Of a DNA stretch of 64,000 bases, positions 45,556 to 57,759 are shown one piece after another. Location of the stretch: the NCBI GenBank assembly GCA_932521025.1, contig OW051470.1, forward strand, positions 10,030,501 through 10,094,500, written 5' to 3'. Position numbers and translations under genes: made by a program. Each line of letters opens with the position of its first letter. Positions within the stretch are counted from its first letter, which is position 1. This DNA is from Oscheius onirici (taxonomy: Eukaryota > Nematoda > Chromadorea > Rhabditida > Rhabditidae). Under the pieces are notes generated by a model, which was not told the origin of the DNA, did not search any database, and worked only from the letters and a program-made list of their open reading frames with translations.

Positions 45556-46750
45556 TTACAAGAGTATAATTTCACGACCGGAACAGTTTTTACAGCACGT
45601 CACGCAAACATTTGAAAAGTTTGGAGTTTTGGGAATAATTCTTGTATCACAGGGAGAGCGTTTGACTAGACTTTGTACATCAAAGGAGGAGAGGCGCTTC
45701 AGGTCTTCTGGAAGAATGTCCCTAGAAATTTATTCTATTAGACTCCGTGTTATTTTTCTACCTGATTGAAAGAAGAGCCTCCTGGCCACGAAAGATAATA
45801 TTAGCGGCGGTATTCAGATTTCGAGAGAGGTCGTCGCATCTGATAGACTGAGCCTGAAATTTGCACTTCCAGACGTCGGCTTCGATACGGGAATCTTCTA
45901 ATTGTTGGGTCAGGGCGACTACCTAAAAATGATGGGAATATGGTAAGGAAACGACTCACTTTTTCACAGTAGTCTTCTAGACGACGGCCCAGCTGGATTT
46001 TGTCGCCGGCGAGAGCTTCGACCTCGCACTGGAATAGTTTTGTGATAGAGAAAGAGATATGAAGAGACAGGAGCAGTTGTGGACACAAATTTTGACCCAC
46101 AGCTTCGACAGTTCACACGACGAGCAGTTCTGACCCCTATTTGAGAAACAGCTTCGACAGTTCACCCACCGAGCAGTTGTAGCAACTCGCAGAGGGACGG
46201 AGAGCAAAACAATTCAAAACCTACCTGGAAATCGTCTCCCAAAGACTTTAAAAAGATGCTTTTCAGTTCCCTATTGACATTTCTCTCTGCCTCCAGCTCA
46301 CAATGAAGATGACTGACTTCCTTTTGAAGGGCGGCAACCTAGGAACATTTTTTGTCTAGAAATGGCAGTAAAAAAACACACATCTGGACCACTGCTGAGA
46401 TTATTATCGTTAGAATCCTTCATTCTCCCCTTCCGAGCGTCCACAAAGTGGTGTTCCGCCAATTTTGGACTGTTTTGAGTCGAGGAAGCTGGTTTAGAGT
46501 AGGGAATAAGAGTTGGCACTTGGCTCGGAGCTTCGCCCTTTCTGAAACCTTAGGAAATGAAAATGGGATAAGAGACTGACCTGTCGTGTCCTGGAGCAGC
46601 CTTGTACGGTTCCCATGGCACAAATTTGGCCTCTTTCACCCGAGGAGTCGATTTTTTCGTGATAGGAATAATCTTGTCCTCTTCCAACTCAATTTCTTCT
46701 TCTAGAGCCAGACTATGATCGTGAGCATGATACAGATCCAGTAGGTCCAT
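45556..46750 (-). CDS. Golgin-45 (BLZF1)-like coiled-coil Golgi protein
   Basis: Exons 46750-46581, 46541-46382, 46338-46225, 46028-45960, 45922-45762 and 45721-45556 give 279 residues in frame. An acidic N-terminus is followed by KFVPWEPYKAA, a linker and then a coiled coil (VAALQKEVSHLHCELEAE, INLE-type heptads, LGRRLEDYCEKVVALTQQL, DVWKCKFQAQSIRCDDL). The C-terminus is Cys-rich (IPKTPNFSNVCVTCCKNCSG). The coiled coil and the EVWK-type motif resemble golgin-45, a partner of GRASP55 and Rab2 at medial Golgi. The family call rests on motif memory only. CTGGAACAC before the ATG reads as TTCCAG on the minus strand, a possible trans-splice acceptor. Confidence 0.75.
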
Positions 46751-46755
46751 TTGCC

Positions 46756-47771
46756 TGGAACACTGTAATACGAAAAAAATGAGAACGAAAGGAAAATCTA
46801 TAAAAGGATTTATTTGTCTTGGCAATCCATCGACAGCGCATGGAATTTTAGAGACATGGACGGGAGCGTTGCGGGACCATAGTTGAGAGAGATGGGAATG
46901 GTAAGGAAGGGAAGGAATTGTGAGTTTGAGGAAGAACCACGGTCATTGCAGAAAAGGGTGCTAGGAAAGATTGCTGCTCCACGTGCTGCAACATTATCCT
47001 AAAACCTTGAACCGTCATGACTTTTGTTTTTGGAGATTTTTCATCAATTTGCCGGTCTTTTCAGTTCAAAACATGTTAAGCTTCGTAGTGAGGTAATGCG
47101 AGATTTCGATGGTGGCAGTAATGTACCGCTGGAAAGAACATAGGTCAAAATGAGCCTAGACATAGCCCTGGAACCGTCAAGACTTTTGTTCACTCAATAG
47201 AACCTGTTTGATTCCTCTCCTCAAAGTCCTCTATATATTTTTGGTCCTTCTCTTGCGTTTCTTCTACGAGAACTCCCAGCTCGCAGAAATATATTCTGAA
47301 GGCTAGATGGTCTCAGCAGACGTACACGACATCTTAGGACATTTGGTCAAGAAAGTTACTGGGCAAAACAAGGAATACTCACACTCATACTCTCCAAAGA
47401 ACTGTCCGAACTGTGACAGTAATAGGATCGTCCCGTAGAACCAGAGGTAGTCAAGTTCTTGGAGACAGAGTACAGGAAATCGGTAGCTCTGTTACGGTAG
47501 CTCTAAATAGAAAAGAGATTACTGTAGATCGCATTTTTGAGGTTCGACTGTAAGTCATGAACTGAACTGCACAGTAAGAGAAAAATACGAATCTTCGTGT
47601 CCACCACATTCTTCGATCCCAAAAATCTGCAGCAAACGCTTTTGTCCAAAAGCATTTTCAATAGAACAACAATATAGCAATTAATTTGTTTTTCTGTGAA
47701 CTTTTGAAAAAGTTTGTAAACAAAAACTTACAAACACAAGTATTCATAAATTCTGGGGGCAATCAACAACG
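46756..47771. other. Gap without recognised gene
   Basis: No exon chain found on either strand. The sequence is AT-rich with scattered CTACAGTA-like words (47420-47600). Part of it may be 5' flank or an unresolved first exon of the following membrane-protein gene. Confidence 0.5.
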
Positions 47772-49891
47772 ATGTCCTGGCTTGTACTATTCTTCCTTCT
47801 CTACGTTGCAGCCAAGTTCCACTCCACCTCCGACAACCATACCTGCTTCATTGACGAATATTCCCTACGAAATAACACGAGAATGTTGCTATAGAGAAGT
47901 CCGGTACCAAAACTGCACGGGAACGTTGCATATAGGCGGATGGGTGAACTGGACAAACGAAGACTCCAGGAGGACGCTGGACGGAACAGTCAACTACATG
48001 GGAGAAAAAGCAATCTGTGCGTCTGTCCAAGTAGCACATACTGAATTGGAGCATTTGGACTACACGATAAGAGCCTGTAAGTTTCTACCTGTCCCTGTCC
48101 CTGTCCCTGTCCCTATCTCAACAACAATTTTCCAGTATACGACAACATAAAAGTCGATATCGTGTCCAATGCTCATCTCAAGCGACTCAGCCTTCAGTTG
48201 TCCGCCTACTCCCTTTAAAATATTTCGGTCACCATCAAAGGAAACCGCTATTTGAATCGAACTAACATGGAAGTTACGACAAAAATTAAGCAGAATAGCA
48301 AGATCCAAGCAGAAAATGGTTCGTTTTTACAGATGTTTGACTCATCATCTTTTTCAGAATGTAACTACGGTTTTAAACAAATTCAAAAAAGAATGGTAGT
48401 CTCCTTGAAAGATTTATGGCCATGTGGGCAAGGGACAAATTTACGGAGACTTCATCATTGACAGGACGACAAAGTTCAACCACAATTTCACATCACCAAA
48501 GGACCCAACGGAATCTTTGGCGCCTCGTGCCATGAACTGGCCTACGATTCGAGACACTGCGATCAAGACTTTGGGAGAGGTGATACTGATCGATGAGAGC
48601 AAGTTGTCCCCTGGATTGCACTGCTCTAGTCACGGGATCTACAACAGCACGAAGCTCTGTCTAAAAGGGCTATACAGGAAAATGTTGCTGAGGGTGTATG
48701 GAGAAGGGTTTCGACTGGATGGAAATGCTCATCCTTCACGCGATACACATAAGTATTTTTGAGGGACACTCATCAAAGCAATCTTCAGCAAAACCGCCAT
48801 CGAGATCCATTTGAATCCGAATCTCCAAAAGTTGAAGCTGTCCCCTGCTCTCAAAGTGATCCAGGCGAACAGGACAGAGCCGGTCCTGTGGATGAGGGAC
48901 AATGGCGACTTCAAGATTGACACAAAATGGCGCGAACAGTTGGAGGAGACATTTGGAAGGAATCGAATTCTGATCACGGAGAAGGAGGATCCGACGACGC
49001 CTTATCCCGAAGAGAAAGGACTCGAGCCTTTGGACTATGCCATAAGTAAGTTTCTGCCAGTCTGTCAGTCTGTCCCTCTTTCTCTCCCTCCCTGTGCTCT
49101 TGATCAGTCTCTCTTTTAGTCTTCGGACTGATTCTGGTATCTGCTCTTTTCTTGGCCGCCTTTGCCGGAATCCGCTACTATCTGCGTCAAAAATACGTCA
49201 TCATCGTAGCGTGTGAGACCTTCGAAGACAACACGACGCCCATCTTCTACATCCACGAGCTGGCACATATTGCGATAGCTGCCAAGGTGCTGGAAAATAA
49301 TGAGGCTCTGATCGCCGAAGAGCAGACTCGCCTGGAGAGACAGAAGGATAAAGCCATCAAAGTGTACCATCCGAACGCTGAGACAATTCTTCCGTGGGTT
49401 TCGCGTCAGGAGCGCGATGATGCGACTGTGCGGAAACTGAAGAAGAAGCCGGCATATGAGAAGAATCTGGTCAAAGAGGAGGGAATCAGTCTGGACGGCC
49501 ATCAGGTCCTCGGTGTCCGTTTTGAGAAGCATCGAGCCGAGAAGGATGGACAGCACAAGCAGCTCTTCAAGACGGACATGTTCGCGGATCCGTACGCCGT
49601 TTGGACGGCTGGCCATCAGACGGTCTACGAGCAGCGCTTTGCCCTGACGTTGAATCGAATGATAGCTGAGGCGGAGATGATGATCGAGGAGGAAAAGGAA
49701 ATGCAGGCCCCTCTGACATTTGGCTGTGTCTCGAAAGAAAATGTGTCTCGAAATTCAAAATAGGTTTCAAGCCGAAGAAGCTCGTCCAGCAGATTCAGGA
49801 TCTGGTCTGTAGCTACGACTACGAAAGTGTATCGCTACGCGCCCGACAAGGACAGACTGGATATTGTGAACAAGTACAGAAAGCCGGCATG

Positions 49892-49947
49892 GCATACGGT
49901 AGGTCGTTGGTTTTTTTTGCATACGGTAGGTCGTTGGTTTTTTTTTG
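49892..49947 (+). repeat. Short tandem duplication, about 27 bp
   Basis: GCATACGGTAGGTCGTTGG followed by a T-run occurs twice in direct succession at the 3' edge of a coding exon, which duplicates a GTAGGT splice-donor sequence. Confidence 0.85.
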
Positions 49948-50039
49948 CACGTTATGTTAACTCCTGACTCTTACTCTTCGCCCTCCCTTCTACCCTGATT
50001 TTGACTCTTGTCTATTGACTTTCACCCTTTGTTCCATGC

Positions 50040-50815
50040 CTTTGCCTCTTGTCTTCTGACTGACCCTCGTCTCACGACTCTCTCACTCTTTCAGAGCTCT
50101 GTTTTCTTCAAATTCTCCAGTACCGTGCCTCTTGTTCCCTTACTCTTCTCCAGTGACTCTTTCTCATATTCCAGACACTTACTAGTGACTCTGACCTTCT
50201 TTCAGAACCTTCCATAACTCTCATTTGTTCCATCTTTCTTGTCTGGACTCTGGAGTCTTGTGACTTTCCCTCGACGCTCACTTTCTTTCATAGCTCTGGA
50301 TTCTCCAAAACCAGTCTCTTTTATCCCTTACTCTTGTCTTGAAACTGAGATTCGTCATCGAGTGGACTCTAGTGAGTCTGACTCTCTTCCCGAACCTTCT
50401 TTGACTCTTACAGACTTCCGAGACTATTGCCTTCTGATTTTGACCGTTTAGTCTTATACTTGCTCAAAGATCCGGAAATGCTCTTCCTGCATCAAAGCAT
50501 TATATCACGTTTCTCCAGAGACTCTGACTCATTATACAGTCAACTACTGGTGACTCTGACTATTCCAGAACCTTCCTTAACTCTCACAACTCTCTGTCCC
50601 ATCTCTTGTCCGGACTCTGCTTGTTGTCTCTCTCGACTCTCACTCTTTCAGAGCTCCAAATACTTTTATCCTGAAAACCAGTGTCTGTCAGACACCCTAC
50701 TCTTGTCCAGCGTCTCTGACTCTCTTGCAGAGTCATTCATTCTTTCACTACTTCTTTCTACCCAACAGTTCCTGACCCATCACTTCTTTAGCACGAAAAC
50801 CATTGTCACTATATC
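50040..50815 (+). repeat. Degenerate long-period tandem repeat in an intron
   Basis: GTGACTCTGACCTTCTTTCAG with AACCTTCCATAACTCTC (about 50183) recurs as GTGACTCTGACTATTCCAG with AACCTTCCTTAACTCTC (about 50550). GACTCTCACTCTTTCAGAGC occurs near 50078 and 50635, with a related copy near 50276. The spacing suggests an ancient unit of roughly 180 or 365 bp rich in GACTCT words. Confidence 0.6.
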
Positions 50816-50859
50816 TTGACTTGGTCTCTATTGTCCCGTTATTTAAACTAGATCTAGTG

Positions 50860-51030
50860 GAGAAAAAAAATGAGGAACAATCAGACGCAAGAAATTAATT
50901 ATGTTGAAGAAAATCTTCGCACCAATTTAGCGCCAGCAAAAGTATTTTTTGCGTTGTTTTCTGACATTTTTTGCGATTTTTTAAATTTCTTGTGCCAGAT
51001 TGTTCCTCATATTTTTCTCCACTATATTCC
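50860..51030. repeat. Inverted repeat
   Basis: TGGAGAAAAAAAATGAGGAA, then CAATCAGACGCAAGAAATT at the left, face AATTTCTTGTGCCAGATTG, then TTCCTCATATTTTTCTCCA at the right. Confidence 0.8.
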
Positions 51031-51929
51031 AAATCTTGAACATAAAAGTTTCCTGAAATGACGAAAAAATATGTTGCACCAGGTATGCACGCTGATGTCG
51101 TTAAAGAGAGAGAGTTTAGTGTACTGTCTCTGCCACAGTAACTCTACCAAAAAAAGGACTCTCTAGGTACTTGACGACATCGATTCCGCTGCCGGCTACT
51201 ACTTTGGAGAGGAGGCCATGCAGGACGTCTTTGTCGCACTGCGAGTCTGTCATGGTCACGTCACAAGTCCTCCCGACCGGCTTTGGACTCTTCGGCATCT
51301 CCTGCCGTCTGATCAGTGTCTGCGGTGCAGCGGAAATAGATCCAATGGGAATGAACAGCTCTTTTTGGTCATCGATACGGAGCAGGAGGCGAGCACGGCT
51401 TGTCCGAAGCAAGTCAAGATGATGCTACGACGACGACAACAACGAAGACGCCGAGTGCCATAACGACCAAGACGAACAAGACGTTGCCGCCTGTGCAAAG
51501 CGTTAAAAAGTGGCAACTTTTTCCTTAAAAACCACTGAAAGCTTGCAGGCTTTCTCCATAGAAGCCTCCTGAAGCAAATAATCCATTCCTCGATGATGAG
51601 AGCCTATCTGACAATTCTGAAATAGAAAAGAACCACAAACAACCTGGAGCACCGTGAGCTTACAGTTATCCGTTTTTTCTTCCTCTTTTTGATCAAAATG
51701 GATATGAAATTGACCGAAAAATAGGAAGAGCCCATTTCACTCGCTGTGTTACAACACAGAAAAAAGAAAGCACATATCCAGGCTTTGTGGTTGGAAACAA
51801 AATTTTGAACGAATTTGGTGCCAAAAATAGCCGTGGAATGAGTAAATAAATTGCGAAAAAAACTTCAAGAAAGTCTCTGAAAGAAACTTAAGCTGACAAT
51901 TTCTGGTCAAATTTTCAACAGCCAGCCTC

Positions 51930-52790
51930 GGTCAGCGTTCTGTGGCTCCTTCTCGACAAAATATCTTTTTTTCGCGTTCTGTGATCAGAATGATCCACAT
52001 TTTGCTGAAAATTGAATAGGGAAAAATTACCAAACTTCGGTCTTCCATCCGCCACCACTGGCTGTCACGTCTTTCGCGGTAGCTTGCGACGTGGCCAGCG
52101 AACCTCTGCCTCGGTCGAAACCGCCACGTCCTAAACAAATCAGCCTCCTGCTTGATCTCCGGTGTCCTCCACCTCCGTCATTTTGGCCACGTTCTCGTGT
52201 TCCAAGCGGCCGGGATTCACTGCTTCGACGTCTCCTTCTGCCGCCGCGATATCAGCCTAAAATGGAAAGTTTCTGATAGCAAGGAACAATCCGGATATGA
52301 CCAGAACCGCTGCGAGAACAATTAGACGGGCCCCATCAATAAATTACTGGTGTGTTTCACCAGTTCAGTCGTCAAATTTGTTGCAAAATAGAAGGAAAAG
52401 ACAGCACTTCGTGGTATTCCCTATGCAATCATTTTCTGGGCACTTTCCCCCGTCTAAATAAACGAAGCTAGGGCAGTTGTTGCTGCTGAATCGATTAAAA
52501 AAGTTTTGGAGAAAAAAATAGGATGTAAAGCAGGGCAAAAACGTGATTTTGGGCGGCAATTTCGTGACGGGGTCAATTGTGATAGATATTTTGAGGAATA
52601 GAATCAAGCCACTCAGGACGAGCAGGAGAACGTGGAGCGGTTAATTTGCTTCCCCTTTAATGCGATAGCAAGAAACTTCTCGTTTAAAACAGCCTCTTAC
52701 CTTTAGAAGATCCGAAGAATGGCTTGTCGTAGTTCTTTAGTCCGACTTGAAGCTTGTTCGTCTCTTCTTGTCCAGGGAGCTTTTCAGTGC
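51930..52790 (-). CDS. Unresolved exons, one Arg/Gly-rich
   Basis: Exon 52790-52701 (LPGQEETNKLQVGLKNYDKP, then FFGSSK) has clean acceptor and donor sites. The segment 52256-52031 reads RGGFDRGRGSLATSQATAKD followed by VTASGGGWKTEV, with Arg-rich RGGRRRRRSS upstream in the same frame. Joining the two exons at the obvious acceptor places an in-frame TGA right after the junction. A final exon from about 52009 to about 51930 is possible. Introns and frames are therefore not settled, and other segments may be missing upstream (53.0-53.6 kb). An RNA-binding RGG protein is one guess from composition only. Confidence 0.35.
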
Positions 52791-52940
52791 CTGAAAAACG
52801 AAAATTGTAGGGAAATATGAAAACTAGATGAAAAAAAGACGAAAATGAGCTCTTTCTCTCCCGAGGTTGTTTACAGGCAATTATTTACAGCATACTACCA
52901 ATTTACCGACCTCGGGAAGATGGATGCATTGGTTGGGCAG

Positions 52941-53008
52941 AAGCAGGTTTGAACTTGTGATCTTTACATTGACGCTGGCGCCTCCTACCACTGCGCCATC
53001 CTCCACTT
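52941..53008 (-). repeat. tRNA-like degenerate sequence
   Basis: The minus strand has GGATGGCGCAGTGGTAGGAG (A-box) and CACAAGTTCAAACCTGC (B-box) at tRNA spacing. The acceptor ends do not pair. Confidence 0.6.
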
Positions 53009-53803
53009 GTCTTGTCTATATAGTTCGCACAATCTTCAACGAAACTTTTGAGCACAATTTCGGCTTGAAAAGACGAGCAACTGAATGTTCCAGAAGAAGA
53101 GAATGAAGATGTATCTAGACTGAGCAGTCGGGAGCTTTTAGTCTTCTTATGAAGTTGTCAAAATGTCCCGTTTTATGAGTCACAGTTGACAAAAGTTCCT
53201 GTTATCCAGGCTGAGTAACTCCAAGGAGCAAATTGATGGGTTTCTAGTTTAAAACATGCCGGAACTGGCAGAATTCTGAGTATTTTTCGTTTAAAGTGTC
53301 TTGGGCTGTCTAAAGGCGGAAAAATAAACCTCAAGATTGTCCAACGTAAACCGCGGTAGCAAAAAAGTGACGCGAACCCGTCAAAAAAGCGGCTGTTCAC
53401 TGAACTTTCGCTAAATCTGCCATTCAGCAAAAGGGAGCTCCTCGGTTCGCGTAGGAGGTTAGTATGATAAAACGAAGCGATAAACAAAGAACTTGCCGAA
53501 AATGGTCAGAGGGTCAACTTCAAAAATGATGTACTGTCACGCCGTCCCGTTGGCTCTAGAGACTCTACAGGTATGGAAGAACAGAGAATGTTGTGATGGT
53601 GGTCTTCAGCGTTTCGGGCGTCTCTGACCGGCACTGCCCCACAACGCAACCAGCCGAGTTATTTCGGGAGACCAGGAGAAGAGAGACAATATCTCTTGGT
53701 GGCAGACGTAAGACTGCAGCTTCGTTTTTCTGTGCTGGTGAAAAAAGTATTTATTCGTATCAAACTGTACAAAATGACCTACACAGAAATTAGGCTATAG
53801 GAT

Positions 53804-54527
53804 CTAGAGGCGGTCACAGCGCTCGTGGACGGCCTTCTTCGATCGGTCTTGAATAATCTGTTCCACTTCGTTTTCGTTCTTGATCTGACGGAGCTAAAAA
53901 CTAGTTATTAAGAAGAGGAATAGGAAAAAAAATACCAGCATTCTCCAGTGACGCGAGTTCTGCTCGTCGTCCACTCCTCCGCGATCCTCCGTCACCTCAC
54001 GAATGCAGCGCTGAATGAGATTGGTTCTTTCCTCGTAGATGTTAGCCAGCTGAAAATTATAAGATATTCACGCAGAGACTGAAAACAAACCTGTGTGCGG
54101 AACTTCTCGCATATTTGTTTGCTCTTCTGGCAGTCGGGGAAGGAACGCGTCGGCAGCTCGTTGTTCAGCGATACCACAATCAGATCATCGGCCTGAAACC
54201 ATCTTTTAGAGATTACAACATTCTACGAAAAGGAAAAGAATTTAGAAGCCATATATACGAGTCAGTTCAAGCTCCCACTGCCCTTTTCCTTGAAGTCTTA
54301 AAAAAACTTGTGAAGTTTTCCAAACTAAAAAGAGCTCTGGGAAGGTGGATGAATTGATAAAGACGAATTCTGCAGACGTATCCTTCCGACGACAAGAATT
54401 TCGCGAAGCCTTTATAAAATCTCCAGGCCATTAGTAACGAACTAACCCGTCTCAGGCTAGCCAGCCTCGTCAAAATGGCCCCGAAATCGGCGCAATCCAC
54501 GCCCGAACTGCTTCCAGAGGCAGCCAT
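53804..54527 (-). CDS. MIX23 / CCDC58 mitochondrial intermembrane-space protein
   Basis: Exons 54527-54447, 54192-54091, 54049-53936 and 53893-53804 give 128 residues in frame. The product matches the MIX23/CCDC58 layout. It starts MAASGSSSGVDCADFGAIL, then has DDLIVVSLNNELPTRSF, a Cys (DCQKSKQICEKF) and a helical stretch with NLIQRCIREV. It ends EVEQIIQDRSKKAVHERCDRL, corresponding to the conserved VNDRSWKVFNERC-type end. The conserved cysteines support oxidative folding in the intermembrane space. Known: in yeast, Mix23 supports protein import. Its ATG lies 199 nt after the MCM4 stop on the same strand, consistent with an operon. Confidence 0.88.
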
Positions 54528-54726
54528 CTATCTCAAAAACAAGACTACAACGATCGAGAGCACGACTCTTACAATTAGATATGACTACGCAGATGGCGAA
54601 ATTTAGGAAAGAAGTGGTAAGAGAGGATGTTTATCGAAATATGTGAAAGTATACAGATAGACTGTCAAGTAGGGGAATATCGAGATCGAATGGGTTACAG
54701 AAGAGGGAGAAAACATATATGATGAT

Positions 54727-57700
54727 TTAGATCCTGGCTCCGAGGTATCGACTGCGCTCTCCGGTTCTGACGATGAGTTCCTTCTTGGCCAGCTCGTTCA
54801 GCGCTTCGTCAAAAATGTCGCGATTCATAGACTGAAATTGTTATGTAAAATTGAACAAGATGGAATGAGCAAACCTTGTCTGTCTGTTTCAGAGTAGCGA
54901 AGAGGTTTTTGGCAGAGAGACTGATGCCCTTGCTGTTCTCGGGCTTGTGACGGCCTCGGCCACGTGTTGAACAGGCTGCTCTTCCGGCTGGTGGCACTCA
55001 TTCCGGCGGCGAGAATGTTGACATCGACCTTGCCGGATCGACGGCTGATTGACGGAGGGCTTCGCGATAGAGACTAGAAGAAGAAGATGAATCGGAAGGA
55101 CAAAGGCAAAAACTCACTTATAGGCGCTCTCGACGTCTTCAATCGTGACCGTCTCGGCTGGTCGAATCTTGGCATGGGCTTCGGCCAATCGAATCAGCGA
55201 CTCCAGCTGACGAGGATAGGCCGAGATCTGTCCATACTGGGCGCCGGCCTTTCTCATGAAGAGGTACTTGTCAATAATGAAGGAGGACGTCTCATCCGTC
55301 CGCTTCGGATTCACGTGAGCTTTTGCATAAGCTGAAAGACTACAATAGAAGACGATCGGAAGGTGAGAACGTACCAATATAGGTTCTCCTCTTCCTCACT
55401 GTCGGTCTGAGAGCGGAAGTAGAGCGAGACGAGATGATTGGCCAGACAACGGTCATGGAGCTCGTCCTGTGGGTCGACCATGAGGAAGATCAAATCGAAT
55501 CTGGAATTTGTCAGGTATTAGAAGAAAAGGGACCTCAAACAAACCTCGAGAGAAGAGTGTGTGGCAGCTGAATATTGTCCACGATCGTCTTATCACGATT
55601 CCATTGCGAGTCGAACGGGTTAGCAGCGGCGAGAACTGACGTCCGGGCATTTAGCTGACAGATGATTCCGGCCTTGGCGATAGAGAGCGTCTGCTGCTCC
55701 ATGACCTCGTGGAGAACACTTCTGGCGCCGTTATTCATCTTATCGAATTCATCGATGCAGCAGACTCCATTGTCGGCCAGGACCAGGGTTCCAGTCTGCA
55801 GGACCATCTGCTTCGTGTCGGTGTCACGGGAAATCGATGCTGTCAGTCCGACAGCCGACGATCCTTTTCCGCTCGTGTACTGGCTTCTTGGCAGGCGACG
55901 GTAGACGTATTGTAGCATTGCGACATGGCTACTCCGCACATCAGGATGTTGATCTGAACTCATCTTGCTAGCTGATTACAAAGAAAGAAGGCTCACCTCG
56001 CTACGCAGCTTCATCTTCTCCGTCTGAATGTCGTCCTTGCGCGTTCCTTCGAATAGAAGACACAGCACTCTCTTCTTGACATCGTGGTAATCGTGGATGG
56101 CGGGAGCTGAAATAGAAGCAGGTTAGTAAGGATGTGATTCAACGACACGAAGGTGTACGCAAGTTTGCGTCAGCAAAGCGTCAACGGACTTCACACGGTA
56201 CGTTCGTTCTATCCAGTTTTAGGCTTAACATTTTGCGAGCTCGAAGACTTTTCACTGAAGTTTCTCGTTCATTTCATGACATTCTTAACGCTTCAACACC
56301 TACCAATAGCGTTGCAGAGCGCGTCCATGATGTCGGGACAAGTGGAGAGCTTCTTGATCTGCTCGATACGTTCGTTCGAGAGGTCTTGTAGACGGAGATG
56401 AGAGCTCTCTGACGGGGATTCACCTAAATTTAAAGCTTCAAATAGGGCCGAAAAGAAAATCTTACCCTGGATGACTGAGTTCTGTAGATTCCGGTGAGAG
56501 TGACTTGATCTCCGGGCTGCACAGACTCGACTAGGCTGCTATGAACAAAGACCGTAACGGTATGGGGCGTCTGTCCGGAAGGCATGTCGTCGGGACTCTC
56601 CTGCAGCTTGACAATCTGCTTGTCAATGAAGAGAGACCGATTGTGGATGATTGTGGAAGCAGTGCGTATTTGAGCAGTTTGTGCAGACGACAGGCTCCTC
56701 AATCCTAAACAATCTTTGTGATTTACAGGTGAAGAAACGAACCCTCCGCGGTCTACTTCACTCTCAACGCCGAAGTTGCAGACAGAGCACTGGAAGAAGC
56801 CGAGACGCATTTCCGGAATGAGCGTCGACGTGCGAGTGACCATGCCGGTGATTGTGATTAGCTGGTCAATGTCGGAAGGGTTGAGACAGCGCATATTCCT
56901 CGTCTTGTCGGCGTTGAAGGGACGGAGCTCGATTGGCTGTGTTAGAGTACGATGGTAGCTCTCGGCGAAGATATCGTTGACCGTCTGATCCAGATAGGGA
57001 ATAATGTCCTGAAACCAGCGGATAGAAGTCATTCAAGTGGATTACTTGGGATGGAAAAGACGAAGAGGAAAACTTACGGCTGGGTAAGCTACGACCTTCC
57101 TGTACAGCGATTCGGAAAAGATCTTCACATGAGCCAGATTGAGGCTTAGATAGGGCTGGTCGTCGCGTACGGAGATCTCGTACAACCTTTCCATGTAGTA
57201 GGGCAGATTCGTGTCGACTTGTTGACGGCTCTCCAGCAAATTGAGCATATTCTCGTCATCTTCCAGGGCCTCGACTTTGACGTTGTTGATGAAATTCTTG
57301 AAGGAGCTAGATTTGAAGTAAAGTTGAAGGGACAAGAAAACAACTTACGCTTGAACCTGAGTGACACAGATTCGTGTGCCCCAGATGTAGAGACGAGATT
57401 CAGTGTTGCCCGTGTCCATGTTCTCTTCCTCGAGGACATTGCCCTGATACGGTGATGACTTGGAGCGGTTCCTAGGTCTGAACGAATGTTCCGACGGCCA
57501 GAAGCGATCGTCGAGCCGACGGAGGACGGGTCTCCCATCTCGGAGCCATAGGGGATGAGGGCGAGTGTTGGCCACTGGACTCTTCGTGAAGCGGACAAAG
57601 AGGAGACGTCACTCCTCGCGAAGCCGGCAGTTCCGCTGTAAATTTTGTAATGAAGAAAAGAAACAGTCGAAAACCTACATCCTGTTGTGGATCCAGCACG

Positions 57701-57751
57701 GGAGCTGGCCCTGGTGGATCTTTTCGAGGGGGTCGTCCCGCGGCTTCACAT
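54727..57751 (-). pseudogene. mcm-4: MCM4 replicative helicase locus with interrupted reading frame
   Basis: Exon-like blocks with good junctions: 57751-57679, 57635-57349, 57306-57078, 57008-56743, 56704-56466, 56423-56304, 56106-55997, 55953-55545, 55500-55375, 55331-55118, 55073-54875 and 54831-54727. The identity as MCM4 is clear from [34 protein letters not shown], Walker [30 protein letters not shown], the arginine-finger region [10 protein letters not shown] and [20 protein letters not shown]. The frame is broken in the N-terminal exon, the zinc finger, the OB-to-AAA linker and the C-terminal exon. Codon 2 is TGA. The Walker A motif (GDPGTSKS in the family) is missing between LMCG and LQYVYRRLP. 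All splice sites remain, so either the locus is decaying or this stretch has sequence errors; neighbouring MIX23 is intact. Confidence 0.8.
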
Positions 57752-57759
57752 TGTTTCTG

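Larger units (their letters stand above)
47772..51463 (+). pseudogene. Single-pass receptor-like membrane protein gene with interrupted frame
   Basis: A coherent protein can be followed across several exons. First comes a signal-like MSWLVLFFLLYVA, then (in another frame) a Cys-containing ectodomain with NCTGTLHIGGWVNWTNED. Next are YGHVGKGQIYGDFIIDRTTK, HCSSHGIYNSTKLCLKGLYR and NPNLQKLKLSP, then a membrane helix (IIFGLILVSALFLAAFAGI, about 49120-49180). A long charged cytoplasmic domain follows (VYHPNAETILPWVSRQERDD, FADPYAVWTAGHQTVYEQRF), and a last exon may run 51168-51462. Frame breaks occur near 47815, 48220 (TAA), 48415 and 49810, although splice sites such as 48750/48792 and 49048/49119 are good. 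It could be a decaying gene or one with sequencing indels. Family not recognised; no symbol. Confidence 0.5.

Noticed and set aside
55535-55963. Considered as MCM5.
   Set aside because: [20 protein letters not shown] is common to MCMs, but [16 protein letters not shown], the DRG zinc-finger context and [11 protein letters not shown] point to MCM4.
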